64,000 nucleotides of DNA from CAVROT01 sp963722905 (lineage in GTDB: Bacteria > Pseudomonadota > Alphaproteobacteria > Rhodobacterales > Rhodobacteraceae), in NCBI GenBank assembly GCA_963722905.1, contig CAVROT010000009.1, positions 1 to 64,000 of the forward strand, written 5' to 3'. Below the pieces are notes generated by a model. It was not told the origin of the DNA. It saw only the letters and a program-made list of their open reading frames with translations, and made no database searches. Every line of letters starts with the position of its first letter. The stretch's first letter is position 1. The position numbers were made by a program, and so were the translations under genes. Shown here piece by piece: positions 26,658 to 36,123 of the stretch.

Positions 26658-27844
26658 CCGATTCCGCCCCGGCCCGCCGCGATGCCGTCGTCCTCGGGGC
26701 TGGCGTGTCCGGCTGCGCCGCCGCCATCGCGCTGGCCCTTCAGGGCCACCGCGTCGCAATCGTCGAGAAGGCGGCGTTCCCCCGCCGCAAGGTCTGTGGC
26801 GAGTTCCTTTCGGCGACGTCGGTGCCGGTTCTCGACGCCCTCGGGGTCGGCGACGCCTGGCGCGACCGGACCGGGCCCGACGTGCGCCGCGTCTGCCTCT
26901 ATGCCGGCGACCGCATCGTCGAGGCGGGAATGCCGCAGGGCGGCGCAGCCCACGGGCGGGCGCTGGGCCGGGACGTGCTGGACACGATGATGCTGGGCAG
27001 GGCGCGCGACCTCGGCGTGGAGGTCTGGCAGCCGTGGAAGGCACGGCGGCTCGTCCGGTCTGGCGGGTCCGGCACGGTCACGATCACCGACGGCGTGCAG
27101 GACCGCGACCTGACGGCGCCGGTGATCGTCGCCGCCCATGGATCGTGGGAGCGTGGGAGCCTGCCAACCAACCTGCCCCGCCAGCATTCGCCGGGCGACC
27201 TGCTGGGGTTCAAGGCGTATTTCCGCGACGCCGTATTGGCGCCCGACGCGATGCCTCTCCTTGCCTTTCCGGGCGGGTACGGCGGCATGGTCTGGGCAGA
27301 CGACGGGCGGCTGTCGATCTCGTGCTGCATCCGCCGCGACCGGCTGGAGGCGCTGCGCCGCCAGGACGGAGGGAGCGCCGCCGCGGCGGTGCACCGCCAT
27401 GTCGTCGGGTCCATGGCCGGCGTCCGGCGGGCCATCGGGCACGCGACGCTGGACGGGGTCTGGCTGTCGACGGGGCCGATCCGGCCGGGGATCCGCGCCC
27501 GCCACGCCGACGGCATCTTTCGCGTCGGGAACGTCGCCGGCGAATCCCATCCGATCATCGCCGAGGGGCAGTCGATGGCGATCCAGAGCGCATGGCTCAT
27601 GGCGCAGTCGCTTTGCGGCGTGGACCTCGGCGACCCCGCCGCGCTAGATCGCGCCGGGGTGCGGTATGCGCGGGCCTGGCGACGCCAGTTCTCGCTGCGG
27701 ATCCGGGCCGCGGCGGCATTTTCCTACCTGGCCATGCGGCCGGGCATATTCGGGATCGCCGGGGCGGCGGTTCAGGCGGCGCCCGGCATCCTGACCGCCG
27801 GCGCGCGGCTGAGCGGCAAGACCCGGGCGGTCGGGCGGATCTGA
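26654..27844 (+). CDS. FAD-dependent oxidoreductase (geranylgeranyl-reductase-like/PHBH fold)
   Basis: A 396-residue flavoprotein. The N-terminal Rossmann motif is AVVLGAGVSGCAAAIALALQ, and VAIVEKAAFPRRKVCGEFLS is the usual second strand of this family. The FAD-contact GD-type motif appears as GIFRVGNVAGESHPIIAEGQ. A C-terminal hydrophobic part may contact membrane lipids. The start overlaps the methyltransferase stop by four bases. It probably hydroxylates or otherwise oxidises the polyketide product. The nitrilase gene converges 13 bases downstream. Confidence 0.85.
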   Translation: MTDSAPARRDAVVLGAGVSGCAAAIALALQGHRVAIVEKAAFPRRKVCGEFLSATSVPVLDALGVGDAWRDRTGPDVRRVCLYAGDRIVEAGMPQGGAAHGRALGRDVLDTMMLGRARDLGVEVWQPWKARRLVRSGGSGTVTITDGVQDRDLTAPVIVAAHGSWERGSLPTNLPRQHSPGDLLGFKAYFRDAVLAPDAMPLLAFPGGYGGMVWADDGRLSISCCIRRDRLEALRRQDGGSAAAAVHRHVVGSMAGVRRAIGHATLDGVWLSTGPIRPGIRARHADGIFRVGNVAGESHPIIAEGQSMAIQSAWLMAQSLCGVDLGDPAALDRAGVRYARAWRRQFSLRIRAAAAFSYLAMRPGIFGIAGAAVQAAPGILTAGARLSGKTRAVGRI

Positions 27845-27857
27845 ACGCGCCTTCCGG

Positions 27858-28724
27858 TCAAAGCGCGGGCGTCGTCCCGTCCATCGTCAGCAGCGGACGA
27901 TAGGCATCGGGGCGACGGTCGCGGAACACGCCCCAGTTCGCCCGCGCCTCGGCGATCCGGTCGAGCTGGAATTCCTGCACCACGGCGCACTCGCTCTCGT
28001 GGTCGGCTTTCTGCAGGATGTCTCCGGCGGGTCCGCAGATGAAGGACCGGCCCCAGAACGTCGTCTCGCCCAGATCGCCCTTTTCGTAACCGACACGGTT
28101 CGCGCAGACGAGGGGGGTGAGGTTCGCGCCCGCATGGCCGCGCATCACCGTCTCCCAGTGGTCGTGGCATTCCGAACCGATGCCTGTGGGGTAGAACAGC
28201 ACTTCGGCCCCCATGAGGCACATGACGCGGGCGGATTCGGGGAACCACTGGTCCCAGCAGACCGCGCAGCCGACACGGCCATGGGCGGTCTGGAAGACGC
28301 GAAAACCCGTGTCGCCGTAGCTGGTGTATATCTTCTCGAAACAGCCCGGAGGACCGCCCGGGATGTGGGTCTTGCGGTACTTGCCCAGCACCGATCCATC
28401 GGCGTCGATCATCGCGACGGTGTTATAGTAGGCGTTGTTGGCCTTCTCGAAATAATTGCAGGGGATGACGACGCCCAGGTCTTTCGCAACGGCCCGCATG
28501 TGGCTGACGGTCGGGCCGTCGTCGGCCTCGGCCAGGGCGAAGTATTCGGACTTCCAGTCCATGAAGGCGAAGAAATGCTGGCTGAACATTTCCTGCGGCA
28601 GCACGATCTGGGCGCCTTGACCGGCGGCGTCGCGGATCAGACCCTCGGCCTTGGCGAGGTTCTCGTCGCGATCCCATGTGCACGACATCTGCGTCGCCGC
28701 CACCGTCACCGTGCGTTCCGTCAT
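27858..28724 (-). CDS. aguB: N-carbamoylputrescine amidase (nitrilase superfamily)
   Basis: A 288-residue carbon-nitrogen hydrolase. The catalytic triad is Glu45 (VLPQEMF), Lys118 (YRKTHIPGG) and Cys156 (CAVCWDQWFPESAR). The segments FSQHFFAFMDW, PGCFEKIYTSYGDTG and FYPTGIGSECHDHWE are typical of AguB rather than of generic nitrilases. It releases putrescine from N-carbamoylputrescine, in the arginine to putrescine pathway. GGGGAG lies about 9 bases upstream of the ATG. No agmatine deiminase (aguA) is seen nearby; the polyamine importer lies 16 kb away. Confidence 0.9.
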   Translation of the reverse strand: MTERTVTVAATQMSCTWDRDENLAKAEGLIRDAAGQGAQIVLPQEMFSQHFFAFMDWKSEYFALAEADDGPTVSHMRAVAKDLGVVIPCNYFEKANNAYYNTVAMIDADGSVLGKYRKTHIPGGPPGCFEKIYTSYGDTGFRVFQTAHGRVGCAVCWDQWFPESARVMCLMGAEVLFYPTGIGSECHDHWETVMRGHAGANLTPLVCANRVGYEKGDLGETTFWGRSFICGPAGDILQKADHESECAVVQEFQLDRIAEARANWGVFRDRRPDAYRPLLTMDGTTPAL

Positions 28725-29197
28725 TCGTGGGTCTCCCCGATCTTTCGAATCCCGACCCGCCGTCTCCGCCCCGGTCCGACCCCGGGCAGGACCGGCGAAC
28801 GGCCCCCCGCCGGCGTGGCGTCGCGGATGCAGGCGCGCATGCCGCGTGCCAGGAAGGTGCCCGTGCCCATTCGCATGGGCCCGGCGCCATCAATGACGGC
28901 GCCGCCCGCGTCAGGCATCCTGGGCATGGCGGCATGTGGGTCGGTGCGTCGACATGTTTGCGTCATCCCCGAGGCCTAGCGCGCGGATATTCCCAACCTC
29001 TTATTCGTTTGCGACGCGGCGGGTGCCGCGAACGGGCATCGGCCGCGGACGCCGCCGCAATCCGTTGCGGCTGCGGACCCGATCGCTCTTGCCGGACGTG
29101 ACGCGGCCCGACACCATGCGCGTCGCGCAAGGGCGGTGAACGCCTGCCGCGACGGGCCCGGGCAACGACCCCGGGTGATGGACGCAAGGAACGGGAC
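28725..29197. other. Intergenic region between divergent genes
   Basis: This 473-base gap separates aguB (minus) and the FGGY kinase (plus), so it must carry both promoters. No gene is supported. The open frames are low-complexity and do not resemble known families. No clear operator palindrome was found by eye. Confidence 0.4.
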
Positions 29198-30772
29198 ATG
29201 GCGGATCGACCGACGCGGGTCTTCATCGGGATAGATGCGGGCACGACCGGCTGCACGGCGATGGTCTTCGACGAGGGCGGGCGCACGGTCGGGCAGGGCT
29301 ACCGCGAATACCCCTGCACCTCGCCGAGGCCGGGCTGGATCGAACAGGACCTCGAAGCGGTCTGGCGGGGCATCTGCGGTGCCGCCCGCGACGCCGTAGC
29401 CGAGGCCGACGTGGCCCCCGTCGCCTATCACTCCATCGGCCTCAGCAGCCAGCGTGGCACATTCGCGATGCTGGACGCGGACCGCGCCGCCATCGGGATG
29501 TCCATCGTCTGGAACGACGGCCGCGCGCTGGCCCATGCCGACGACCTGCGCGCCGCCTTTCCCGGCGAGACCGAGCATCAGGACCACACCGGCATGCAGA
29601 TCAGCCCGCTGTGGACGGCCGCCAAGATCATGTGGCTGCGCGACAACCGCCCCGACGACTTCGCCCGCGCGGCGTGGTTCGTGAACGGGCAGGAATACTT
29701 CATCTGGCGCATGGGCGGCGACGACTGGTCGACCGATCCGGCCTCGCTGACCTTGAACGGCATGATGGAGGTCGCCCGGCTGGACTGGTCGGACCGGATC
29801 CTCGATCTGTGCGGGATCGGGCGCGACCGGGTGCCGCCCGTGGGTGCGCCGTCGGGCCGCGCCGGCACCCTGTCGCCCGCGGCAGCCGACGCCATGGGGC
29901 TGCCGGCGGGTGTGATCCTCTGCCGCGGCGCCGGCGACCAGCAATGTGCGGCCATCGGCGCCGGCGTGATCCGGCAGGGCATGGCCGAGTTCACCGTCGG
30001 CACCTCGGGCGTCATGGTTGCGCATATCGACGGGCTGGAGGCGATCCGCGGCAACCAGCTGCTGTGGGGCGGCCATGCCGTGCCGGGTGCGTGGAACATC
30101 GAGGGGGCGGCGTTCTCGCTGGGCGCCTGCCTGCAGTGGTGGCGCGACCACCTGGGCCTCGACGAGGTGCAGGAGGGCAAGGCGCAGAAGCGGTCGCCCT
30201 ACGCATGCCTCGTCGACAGGGCCGCCACGTCGCGGCCGGGCGCCAATGGCGTGCTCTTCCACAGCTTCATGGCCAGCCAGGTGACGCCCTATTACGATCC
30301 CGTGGCGCGGGGCGGGTTTCTGGGCCTCGGCCTCTACCACGACCGCTCCGATCTGACGCGCGCCCTTCTTGAGGGCTGTGCGCAGGAGATGCGCATGATC
30401 ACCCAGGCCTTCCAGACCGACGTCGCCGGCGGCATCACGGATTTCCGCCTGACCGGCGGCGGAACCAAGTCCCAGGGGTTCGTGCAGATCATGGCCGACA
30501 TCATCGGCATGCCGTGCAAGGTCACGCGCGAACGCGAATGCACCGCGCTGGGCGCGGCGATCCTGGGTGCCTTCGGCTCTGGCGCCTTCGCCAGCATCGA
30601 AGAGGCGGTGGGGGCGATGGTCGTGGTCGAGAGCGAGGTCCAGCCCAACGCCGCGCTGGCCGATCTCTACGACGAGCAGCACGGCATCTACCGCGGCTTC
30701 TATGAGGCGATCGCGGCATCGGGACAGTACGCCGCCCTATCGGCCTTCGCGACCAGACACGAAGGCCGATAG
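29198..30772 (+). CDS. FGGY-family carbohydrate kinase
   Basis: A 524-residue sugar/polyol kinase. The N-terminal phosphate-binding loop is IGIDAGTTGCTAMVFDEG. Further family features are PGWIEQDLEAVW, GLSSQRGTFAML, IVWNDGRA, the central EFTVGTSGVMVAH and the C-terminal FRLTGGGTKSQGFVQIMADI, then ECTALGAAILGAFGSG. AAGGA lies 8 bases before the ATG. Xylulokinase is the closest general resemblance, but the substrate may be another pentulose or polyol. No sugar transporter or isomerase is adjacent, and a strong hairpin overlaps its stop codon. Confidence 0.85.
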   Translation: MADRPTRVFIGIDAGTTGCTAMVFDEGGRTVGQGYREYPCTSPRPGWIEQDLEAVWRGICGAARDAVAEADVAPVAYHSIGLSSQRGTFAMLDADRAAIGMSIVWNDGRALAHADDLRAAFPGETEHQDHTGMQISPLWTAAKIMWLRDNRPDDFARAAWFVNGQEYFIWRMGGDDWSTDPASLTLNGMMEVARLDWSDRILDLCGIGRDRVPPVGAPSGRAGTLSPAAADAMGLPAGVILCRGAGDQQCAAIGAGVIRQGMAEFTVGTSGVMVAHIDGLEAIRGNQLLWGGHAVPGAWNIEGAAFSLGACLQWWRDHLGLDEVQEGKAQKRSPYACLVDRAATSRPGANGVLFHSFMASQVTPYYDPVARGGFLGLGLYHDRSDLTRALLEGCAQEMRMITQAFQTDVAGGITDFRLTGGGTKSQGFVQIMADIIGMPCKVTRERECTALGAAILGAFGSGAFASIEEAVGAMVVVESEVQPNAALADLYDEQHGIYRGFYEAIAASGQYAALSAFATRHEGR

Positions 30773-30773
30773 G
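30736..30773 (+). terminator. Perfect 14-bp hairpin overlapping the FGGY kinase stop codon
   Basis: CCTATCGGCCTTCG (30736-30749) pairs perfectly with CGAAGGCCGATAGG (30760-30773) around a 10-base loop. The TAG stop at 30770-30772 sits in the descending arm. No T-tract follows. A terminator or mRNA-stabilising role is likely. Confidence 0.6.
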
Positions 30774-31165
30774 CCACGTACGGCGGGAACGCCGGGTATG
30801 TGCGGGACGGCGGATATCGGTCTGCCCGTCCGTGGCTCGGACGGTGCCGTGCATCGCTTTTGCCATCATCGACGGGGCTGCGATCCCGCCGCCCGTCCTC
30901 AACGCGCCCGCGTTGACCCGGACGTCGGGACGCGTCACGCTTGACGCCGGGGCGACGCCAGAGCCGGGGTCGCGCGCGGCCGGATCGCGGCGGCGGTCCT
31001 CTGGGGGATCGGCGCGGCTCTTTCGACGTCGGCGTGGCGCCGCACCGGACCGGCGTAACTTGCCGCGGTTCGAGGTATCTGCGCCGCTGAATCGCACGAC
31101 GGCGCGCACCCCGCGAGCCGCGCACCGGCGAGGCCGAAACGGCCCGCCGACAAGGGAGGACGACG
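30774..31165. other. Intergenic region upstream of flavin monooxygenase
   Basis: This 392-base gap contains no supported gene. A second short hairpin (CGGCG GGAA CGCCG) lies near 30781-30794. GGGAGG a few bases before 31166 is the ribosome site of the next gene. Confidence 0.4.
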
Positions 31166-32965
31166 ATGAACGCGATGGACCGGCCCGGCATGACCGAGGC
31201 GACGACATGGCTGAGCGCGTTCGGTCGCGCGCTGGAAGCGGGCGACGTCGACGCCGCGACCGCCCTCCTGGGCGACGAGTGCTACTGGCGCGACCTCGTC
31301 GCGTTCTCGTGGAACATCGCCACGTTCGAGGGGCGGGACGCCATCGCCGGAATGCTGGGCGAGACGCTGGCGCGCACCGCCCCGACGGACTGGACCGTGA
31401 CCGAGGCGGATCGCACCGGCGAGGGTGCGGTCGAGGCGTGGTTCGCGTTCGAGACGGCGGTCGCGCGCGGCACCGGCCACGTCCGGCTGCATGACGGCCG
31501 CGCCCGCACCCTGCTGACGGCCATGACCGAGCTGAAGGGCCACGAGGAGCGGCGCGGACCCAACCGCGCCCGCGGCGTCGACCACGGCATAAAGCGGGGA
31601 CGCCAGACATGGTCCGAGCGCCGCGCGGCAGAGGCGCGCGACCTTGGCTACGACGCGCAGCCGCATGTGGTCATCCTCGGCGGCGGCCAGGGGGGCCTCG
31701 CCCTTGGCGCGCGGCTGCGCCAGCTCGACGTGCCGACGATCATCGTCGAGAAGAACGCCCGCGCGGGCGACAGCTGGCGCAACCGATACCGGTCCCTCTG
31801 CCTGCACGACCCGGTGTGGTACGATCACCTCCCGTATCTGCCCTTTCCGGACAACTGGCCGGTCTTCGCGCCCAAGGACAAGATCGGCGACTGGCTGGAG
31901 ATGTATGCGAAGGTGATGGAGCTGAACCTGTGGACCTCTACCGAGGCCATGGGCGCCAGCTACGACGAGGACGCGAAGCGCTGGACCGTCCGCGTGAACC
32001 GCGACGGCGAAGAGGTGACGCTGCGGCCCGCCCAACTGGTGCTCGCCACCGGCATGTCCGGCGTGCCCAGCATCCCCGACCTGCCGGGCCGGGACCGGTT
32101 CGCGGGGACGCAGGTCCACTCCAGCCAGCACAAGGGCGCCGAGGGCTGGGAGGGCAAGCGCGCCGTCGTCGTCGGGTCCAACAACTCGGCCCACGACATC
32201 TGCGCCGAGCTGTGGGAGCACGGCGCCGACGTCACGATGGTGCAGCGCTCATCGACCCACGTGATCCGTGGCGAGACCCTGGTCGAACTGGGCCTGCGCG
32301 CGCTCTACAGCGAAGAGGCGCTGGCCGCCGGCATGACGACCGACCGCGCCGACATGATCTTCGCGTCGATCCCCTACGCCATCTTCCCCGAAGTGCAAAA
32401 ACCGATCTACGACGAGGCCAAGGTCCGCGACGCCGGGTTCTACGACCGGCTGAAGGCGTCCGGGTTCCAGCTGGACTTCGGCGAGGACGAGACGGGATTG
32501 TTCATGAAGTACCTGCGCCGGGGGTCGGGCTACTACATCGACGTGGGCGCGTCCGAACTGATCGCCGACGGCCGCATCGCGCTGGCCCACGGGCAGGTGG
32601 CAGAAGTGACCGAAACGGGTTTGCGACTGGAGGACGAGACCGCGCTGACCGCGGACCTGATCGTCTACGCCACCGGCTATGGGTCGATGAACGGCTGGGC
32701 CGCGAGGCTGATCAGCCAGGAGGTCGCGGACAAGGTCGGCAAGTGCTGGGGCCTGGGGTCGGGGACGCGCAAGGACCCCGGTCCGTGGGAGGGCGAACTG
32801 CGCAACATGTGGAAGCCCACCGCGCAGGAGGGCCTGTGGTTCCACGGCGGCAACCTGCACCAGTCGCGGCACTATTCGCTGTATCTGGCGCTACAGCTCA
32901 AGGCGCGGATGGAGGGGCTGGATACGCCGGTCGTCGGACGGCCAGAGGTGCGGCACCTGTCCTGA
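31166..32965 (+). CDS. Flavin-containing monooxygenase with N-terminal SnoaL-like domain
   Basis: A 599-residue two-part protein. Residues 1-125 are an NTF2/SnoaL-like domain (ALEAGDVDAATALLGDECYW, DAIAGMLGETLAR). From about 168 there is a class B flavin monooxygenase: the FAD loop HVVILGGGQGGLALGARL, VEKNARAGDSWRNRYRSL, the ATGMSGVPSIPDLPG strand, the NADPH loop AVVVGSNNSAHDICAELW and the late YATGYGSMNGW. GGGAGG is placed 7 bases before the ATG. Fused proteins of this kind are common in proteobacteria and are annotated as NAD(P)/FAD-dependent oxidoreductases of unknown substrate. No partner gene is adjacent. Confidence 0.9.
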   Translation: MNAMDRPGMTEATTWLSAFGRALEAGDVDAATALLGDECYWRDLVAFSWNIATFEGRDAIAGMLGETLARTAPTDWTVTEADRTGEGAVEAWFAFETAVARGTGHVRLHDGRARTLLTAMTELKGHEERRGPNRARGVDHGIKRGRQTWSERRAAEARDLGYDAQPHVVILGGGQGGLALGARLRQLDVPTIIVEKNARAGDSWRNRYRSLCLHDPVWYDHLPYLPFPDNWPVFAPKDKIGDWLEMYAKVMELNLWTSTEAMGASYDEDAKRWTVRVNRDGEEVTLRPAQLVLATGMSGVPSIPDLPGRDRFAGTQVHSSQHKGAEGWEGKRAVVVGSNNSAHDICAELWEHGADVTMVQRSSTHVIRGETLVELGLRALYSEEALAAGMTTDRADMIFASIPYAIFPEVQKPIYDEAKVRDAGFYDRLKASGFQLDFGEDETGLFMKYLRRGSGYYIDVGASELIADGRIALAHGQVAEVTETGLRLEDETALTADLIVYATGYGSMNGWAARLISQEVADKVGKCWGLGSGTRKDPGPWEGELRNMWKPTAQEGLWFHGGNLHQSRHYSLYLALQLKARMEGLDTPVVGRPEVRHLS

Positions 32966-33287
32966 GCGACGCGGCTGCCGGTCCGTCGGCGCGCCCGACC
33001 GCGACGTCCGGAGGGCCATGGACAGGCCTGACGGGCGCCTGCGACCGGTTGCCGGAGGACGCCGCACGGGCCCGCGGCGCCGTGGTCGGCGGCGCGGACA
33101 TTCCGTCGCCCGTATCGACCGCCGCCGATGCGGTGAACGACGTGCCGTCGCCGGGCAATGGGGTCGCCCCCGGAGACGACGCCGGCGAATCCGGGGGCTC
33201 CCGGACGTCGCGCGACTTCGGGACGACTGCCGGCGAAGCCCCGGTCGCAGGGGTCAACAGCCGAAGCGACCGGGTCGTCCCCGGCCC

Positions 33288-34530
33288 ATGCCGCAGACGT
33301 TCCCGCACCGGATGCCAGAACCCGTCCATTCGGCCTGGGCCGACTTGTCAGGCCATGGCGGTCTCCCTTCGGGTGCCGCCGACGTCGAATGGCGCAACGT
33401 CATGATAGAGGTGCCGATGGGTAAGGACGGGATCGGCGAGATCGGTTTCCGGTTCGTCAGCGATGGCGGGGGCGAAGAGGCCGATCATGACCCGGGGCTA
33501 CCGATCGACCGGATCGGGATCGACGGCACCGTCATCGAACCGGACGGCCAGGGCATCGTCTGCCGCGATCCGCCCCCGTCGGCAGGCGCCGGTTCCTCGG
33601 GCCCTGGCGGGACGCTGGCGTCCGATACCGGCGCGCTGGACCCCGCGCCGCGGCCCGCCGTCGCCGAAAATGCGCCCGGTGCCGTGATCGGCCGCTACGG
33701 CGTCACGGATCCCGGCGCGGGCGAGGTCTTCGTCCTCGATATATTCGACGACCGGTCCGAAGTCGTGGACGGCATGCTCGAGCTGCGCGATGAAGTCGCC
33801 CTCGATCGCGAAGGTGCAGCGCGGATCGACGTTCGGGTCACGTTCACCTGTTCGGCCGGGAACGCCAACTCGCAGGACGTGTCCCTCGCAATCGCAATCG
33901 CAGACGCGGCCGAGGCGCCGACGGACATCGCGCTCGACGCGGCCACGGTGACCGAGGGCGCGCGGCGGGGGGCCGCGTGGGGCATCTGACGGCGACCGAC
34001 GACGATGATGGCCCGACGACGTGGCAGGTCTCCGACGACCGGTTCGAGGTGGACTGCGGTGCGCTGAGGCCGCGCGCGGGCGTGGCGCCGGACCAAGAGG
34101 CGGAACCGACGGCCGGCCTTTCGGTGACGGCCACCGACCAGTCGGCCATGCGGGACTTCCCGGTCAAGGTAGCCGACGTTTGCGAGGCGCCGCCGTCCTT
34201 CGGCGTCCCGACCGGCTTTCGTGTCGATAAATTCGACGCCGGCGACGACATCCAGACCATCGAAGGTGTCGACTGGAACGTGCCCCCCGATCACCGCGAG
34301 GTCGTGGATCGGATCGACTGCGGAGGAACCGGCGGCAGCTTCCGGCGGACGACCGGCGCCACCGAGTTCGGGACGCGCGTCATCGAAGAAATCGGAATGA
34401 CCGGGGCCGGCAGCCACGATGCCGGCGCGATCGGCCCGGACACCGTGCGCATCCCGGTCGACGGGGTCGAGATCGTCCGCGGCGTTGAGGGTGACGACCT
34501 CCGCAAGGCCGGTCCTATGTGCATGCCGTG
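33288..34530 (+). pseudogene. Cadherin-like repeat protein, frameshifted remnant
   Basis: The ATG at 33288 opens a frame that reaches a cadherin-type repeat from about 33651: VAENAPGAVIGRYGVTDPGAG, VVDGMLELRDEVALDREG and DVSLAIAIADAAEAPTDIAL, then DAATVTEG. The frame ends at 33989 just after a run of six G near 33968. The next repeat continues in another frame from 33977: GHLTATDDDDGPTTW, QVSDDRFEVDCGALRPRAGV and VTATDQSAMRDFPVKVADV, then VDKFDAGDDIQTIEGVDW. A single-base slip in the G run explains the break. The upstream 320 bases (32966-33287) hold no gene. Several residues usually invariant in the repeats are lost, which suggests real decay and not only a sequencing error. It probably derives from a secreted adhesin. 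The homology ends before the matB stop. Confidence 0.7.
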
Positions 34531-34611
34531 GTCATCCGGCGCCCACCGCGGCGGGCAAGGCCCCCGGCCGCGTCCGGTCGGTGCCCGTGACGGGTGCGCA
34601 CGGCGGTGGAG

Positions 34612-36123
34612 CTACGAGAACGTCTCGGCGTAGGCGGCGCGCAATGTCCGCTTCTCGACCTTGCCCATGGCGTTCCGGGCGAGGGCGTCGACCAGCAGTA
34701 TGAGGCGCGGATGCTTGTAACGCGCCAGCGAGGCCCGGCACGCGTCGGCCAGCGCGTCGGGATCCGGGCGCGCGCCGCATGCGGGCACGACCAGGGCCAG
34801 TACGGTCTCGCCCAGGTCGGGGTGGGGCACGCCGATGACGGCGCTCTCGGCCACGCCGGGCTGTGCGTCGAGCAGTGTCTCGACCTCGCGCGGGTAGACG
34901 TTGAGCCCGCCCGATATGATGAGATCCCTGTCGCGCCCGACAATCGAGAGATACCCGTCGGCGTCCAGCGTCCCCAGGTCCCCGGTGACGAAGAAACCGC
35001 TGTCGCGCAGATCCTCGGCCGTCTTTTCGGGCCGGTTCCAGTAGCCGCGGAATACGTTGGGTCCGCGGACCTCTATGCCTCCGACCTCGCCGGCGGGCAG
35101 CGGGTCGCCCGTCGCGGGGTCCGTCACGATCACCTCCACACCTGGCAGAGCATGTCCGACGGTGCCGGCCCGTCGGTCGCCGCGATAGGGATTTGACGCG
35201 ATCATGCCGGTCTCGGTCATGCCGTAGCGTTCGAGGATCCGGTGCCCCGTCCGGTCCTGGAACCGGCGGTGCGCCTGCGCCGGCAGCGGGGCCGAACCGG
35301 AGACGAAGAGGCGCATGCCGGACGCAAGGCCGCGGGTCATCCGGTCGTCGGCCAGCAGCCGGGTGTAGAACGTCGGCACGCCCATCAGCGCGGTCGCCTG
35401 CGGTATCGCGGACAGGATGGCGTCGAGGTCGAAGGCCGGAAGGAAGATCATGCTGCTTCCGGCGGCCAGCGACACGTTGATCGCGACGAAGAGTCCATGG
35501 GTGTGAAAGATCGGGAGGGCATGGATGAGGACGTCGGCGGGGGTGAAGGCCCACAGGTCGGCCAGCACAAGGGCGTTCGACAACAGGTTCCCATGGCTCA
35601 GCATCGCGCCCTTGGGGCGGCCGGTCGTCCCGGAGGTATAGAGCAACGCCGCCAGGTCCCCGGGTCGTCGCGCGGCGGTGTCGAAGGTCGGCGGACGGTC
35701 GCGGGCGCGGTCGGCCAGGCTGCCGCCGCCGTCGCCGTCCAGCGTCAGGGTCGCCGTTCCGCGCGCCGTCGCGATCTGCGACAGCACGGGCGCGCGGGTG
35801 CTGTCGCACACCAGCATGGCGGCGCCGCTGTCGGTGAGGAAATAGTCGATCTCGCTATCGGTATAGGCGGTGTTGAGCGGCAGAAAGACGATCCCCGCCT
35901 GGACGCAGGCCGCGTAGAGGGCCAGTGCCTGCGGCGATTTTGCGACCTGTGCGGCAAGGCGGTCGCCGGGGCGCAGGCCGGCGTCTGCCAATGCGTTTGC
36001 AATGCGGGATCCCGCCGCGAGGAACGCATCGTATCCGCTGACGCCGCCGTCCGGTTCGCGCAGGAACGGGTCCCCGCGTCCGGCGTGCACGGCGAAAAGC
36101 GTGTCATAGAGCGGGTTCCTCAA
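34612..36123 (-). CDS. matB: Malonyl-CoA synthetase (AMP-forming ligase)
   Basis: A 503-residue adenylate-forming ligase. Core motifs are LLYTSGTTGRPKGAMLSHGN (A3), LERYGMTETGMIASNPYRG (A5), VTGDLGTLDADGYLSIVGRD (A7-A8) and the C-terminal lysine in NAMGKVEKRTLR (A10). The start MRNPLYDTLFAVHAGRGDPF and the segment RGPNVFRGYWNRPEKTAEDL are characteristic of MatB, which makes malonyl-CoA from malonate, ATP and CoA. It is encoded alone here, with no matA or malonate carrier, but 7 kb from a type III polyketide synthase that consumes malonyl-CoA. A methylmalonate or other short diacid is an alternative substrate. Confidence 0.88.
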   Translation of the reverse strand: MRNPLYDTLFAVHAGRGDPFLREPDGGVSGYDAFLAAGSRIANALADAGLRPGDRLAAQVAKSPQALALYAACVQAGIVFLPLNTAYTDSEIDYFLTDSGAAMLVCDSTRAPVLSQIATARGTATLTLDGDGGGSLADRARDRPPTFDTAARRPGDLAALLYTSGTTGRPKGAMLSHGNLLSNALVLADLWAFTPADVLIHALPIFHTHGLFVAINVSLAAGSSMIFLPAFDLDAILSAIPQATALMGVPTFYTRLLADDRMTRGLASGMRLFVSGSAPLPAQAHRRFQDRTGHRILERYGMTETGMIASNPYRGDRRAGTVGHALPGVEVIVTDPATGDPLPAGEVGGIEVRGPNVFRGYWNRPEKTAEDLRDSGFFVTGDLGTLDADGYLSIVGRDRDLIISGGLNVYPREVETLLDAQPGVAESAVIGVPHPDLGETVLALVVPACGARPDPDALADACRASLARYKHPRLILLVDALARNAMGKVEKRTLRAAYAETFS

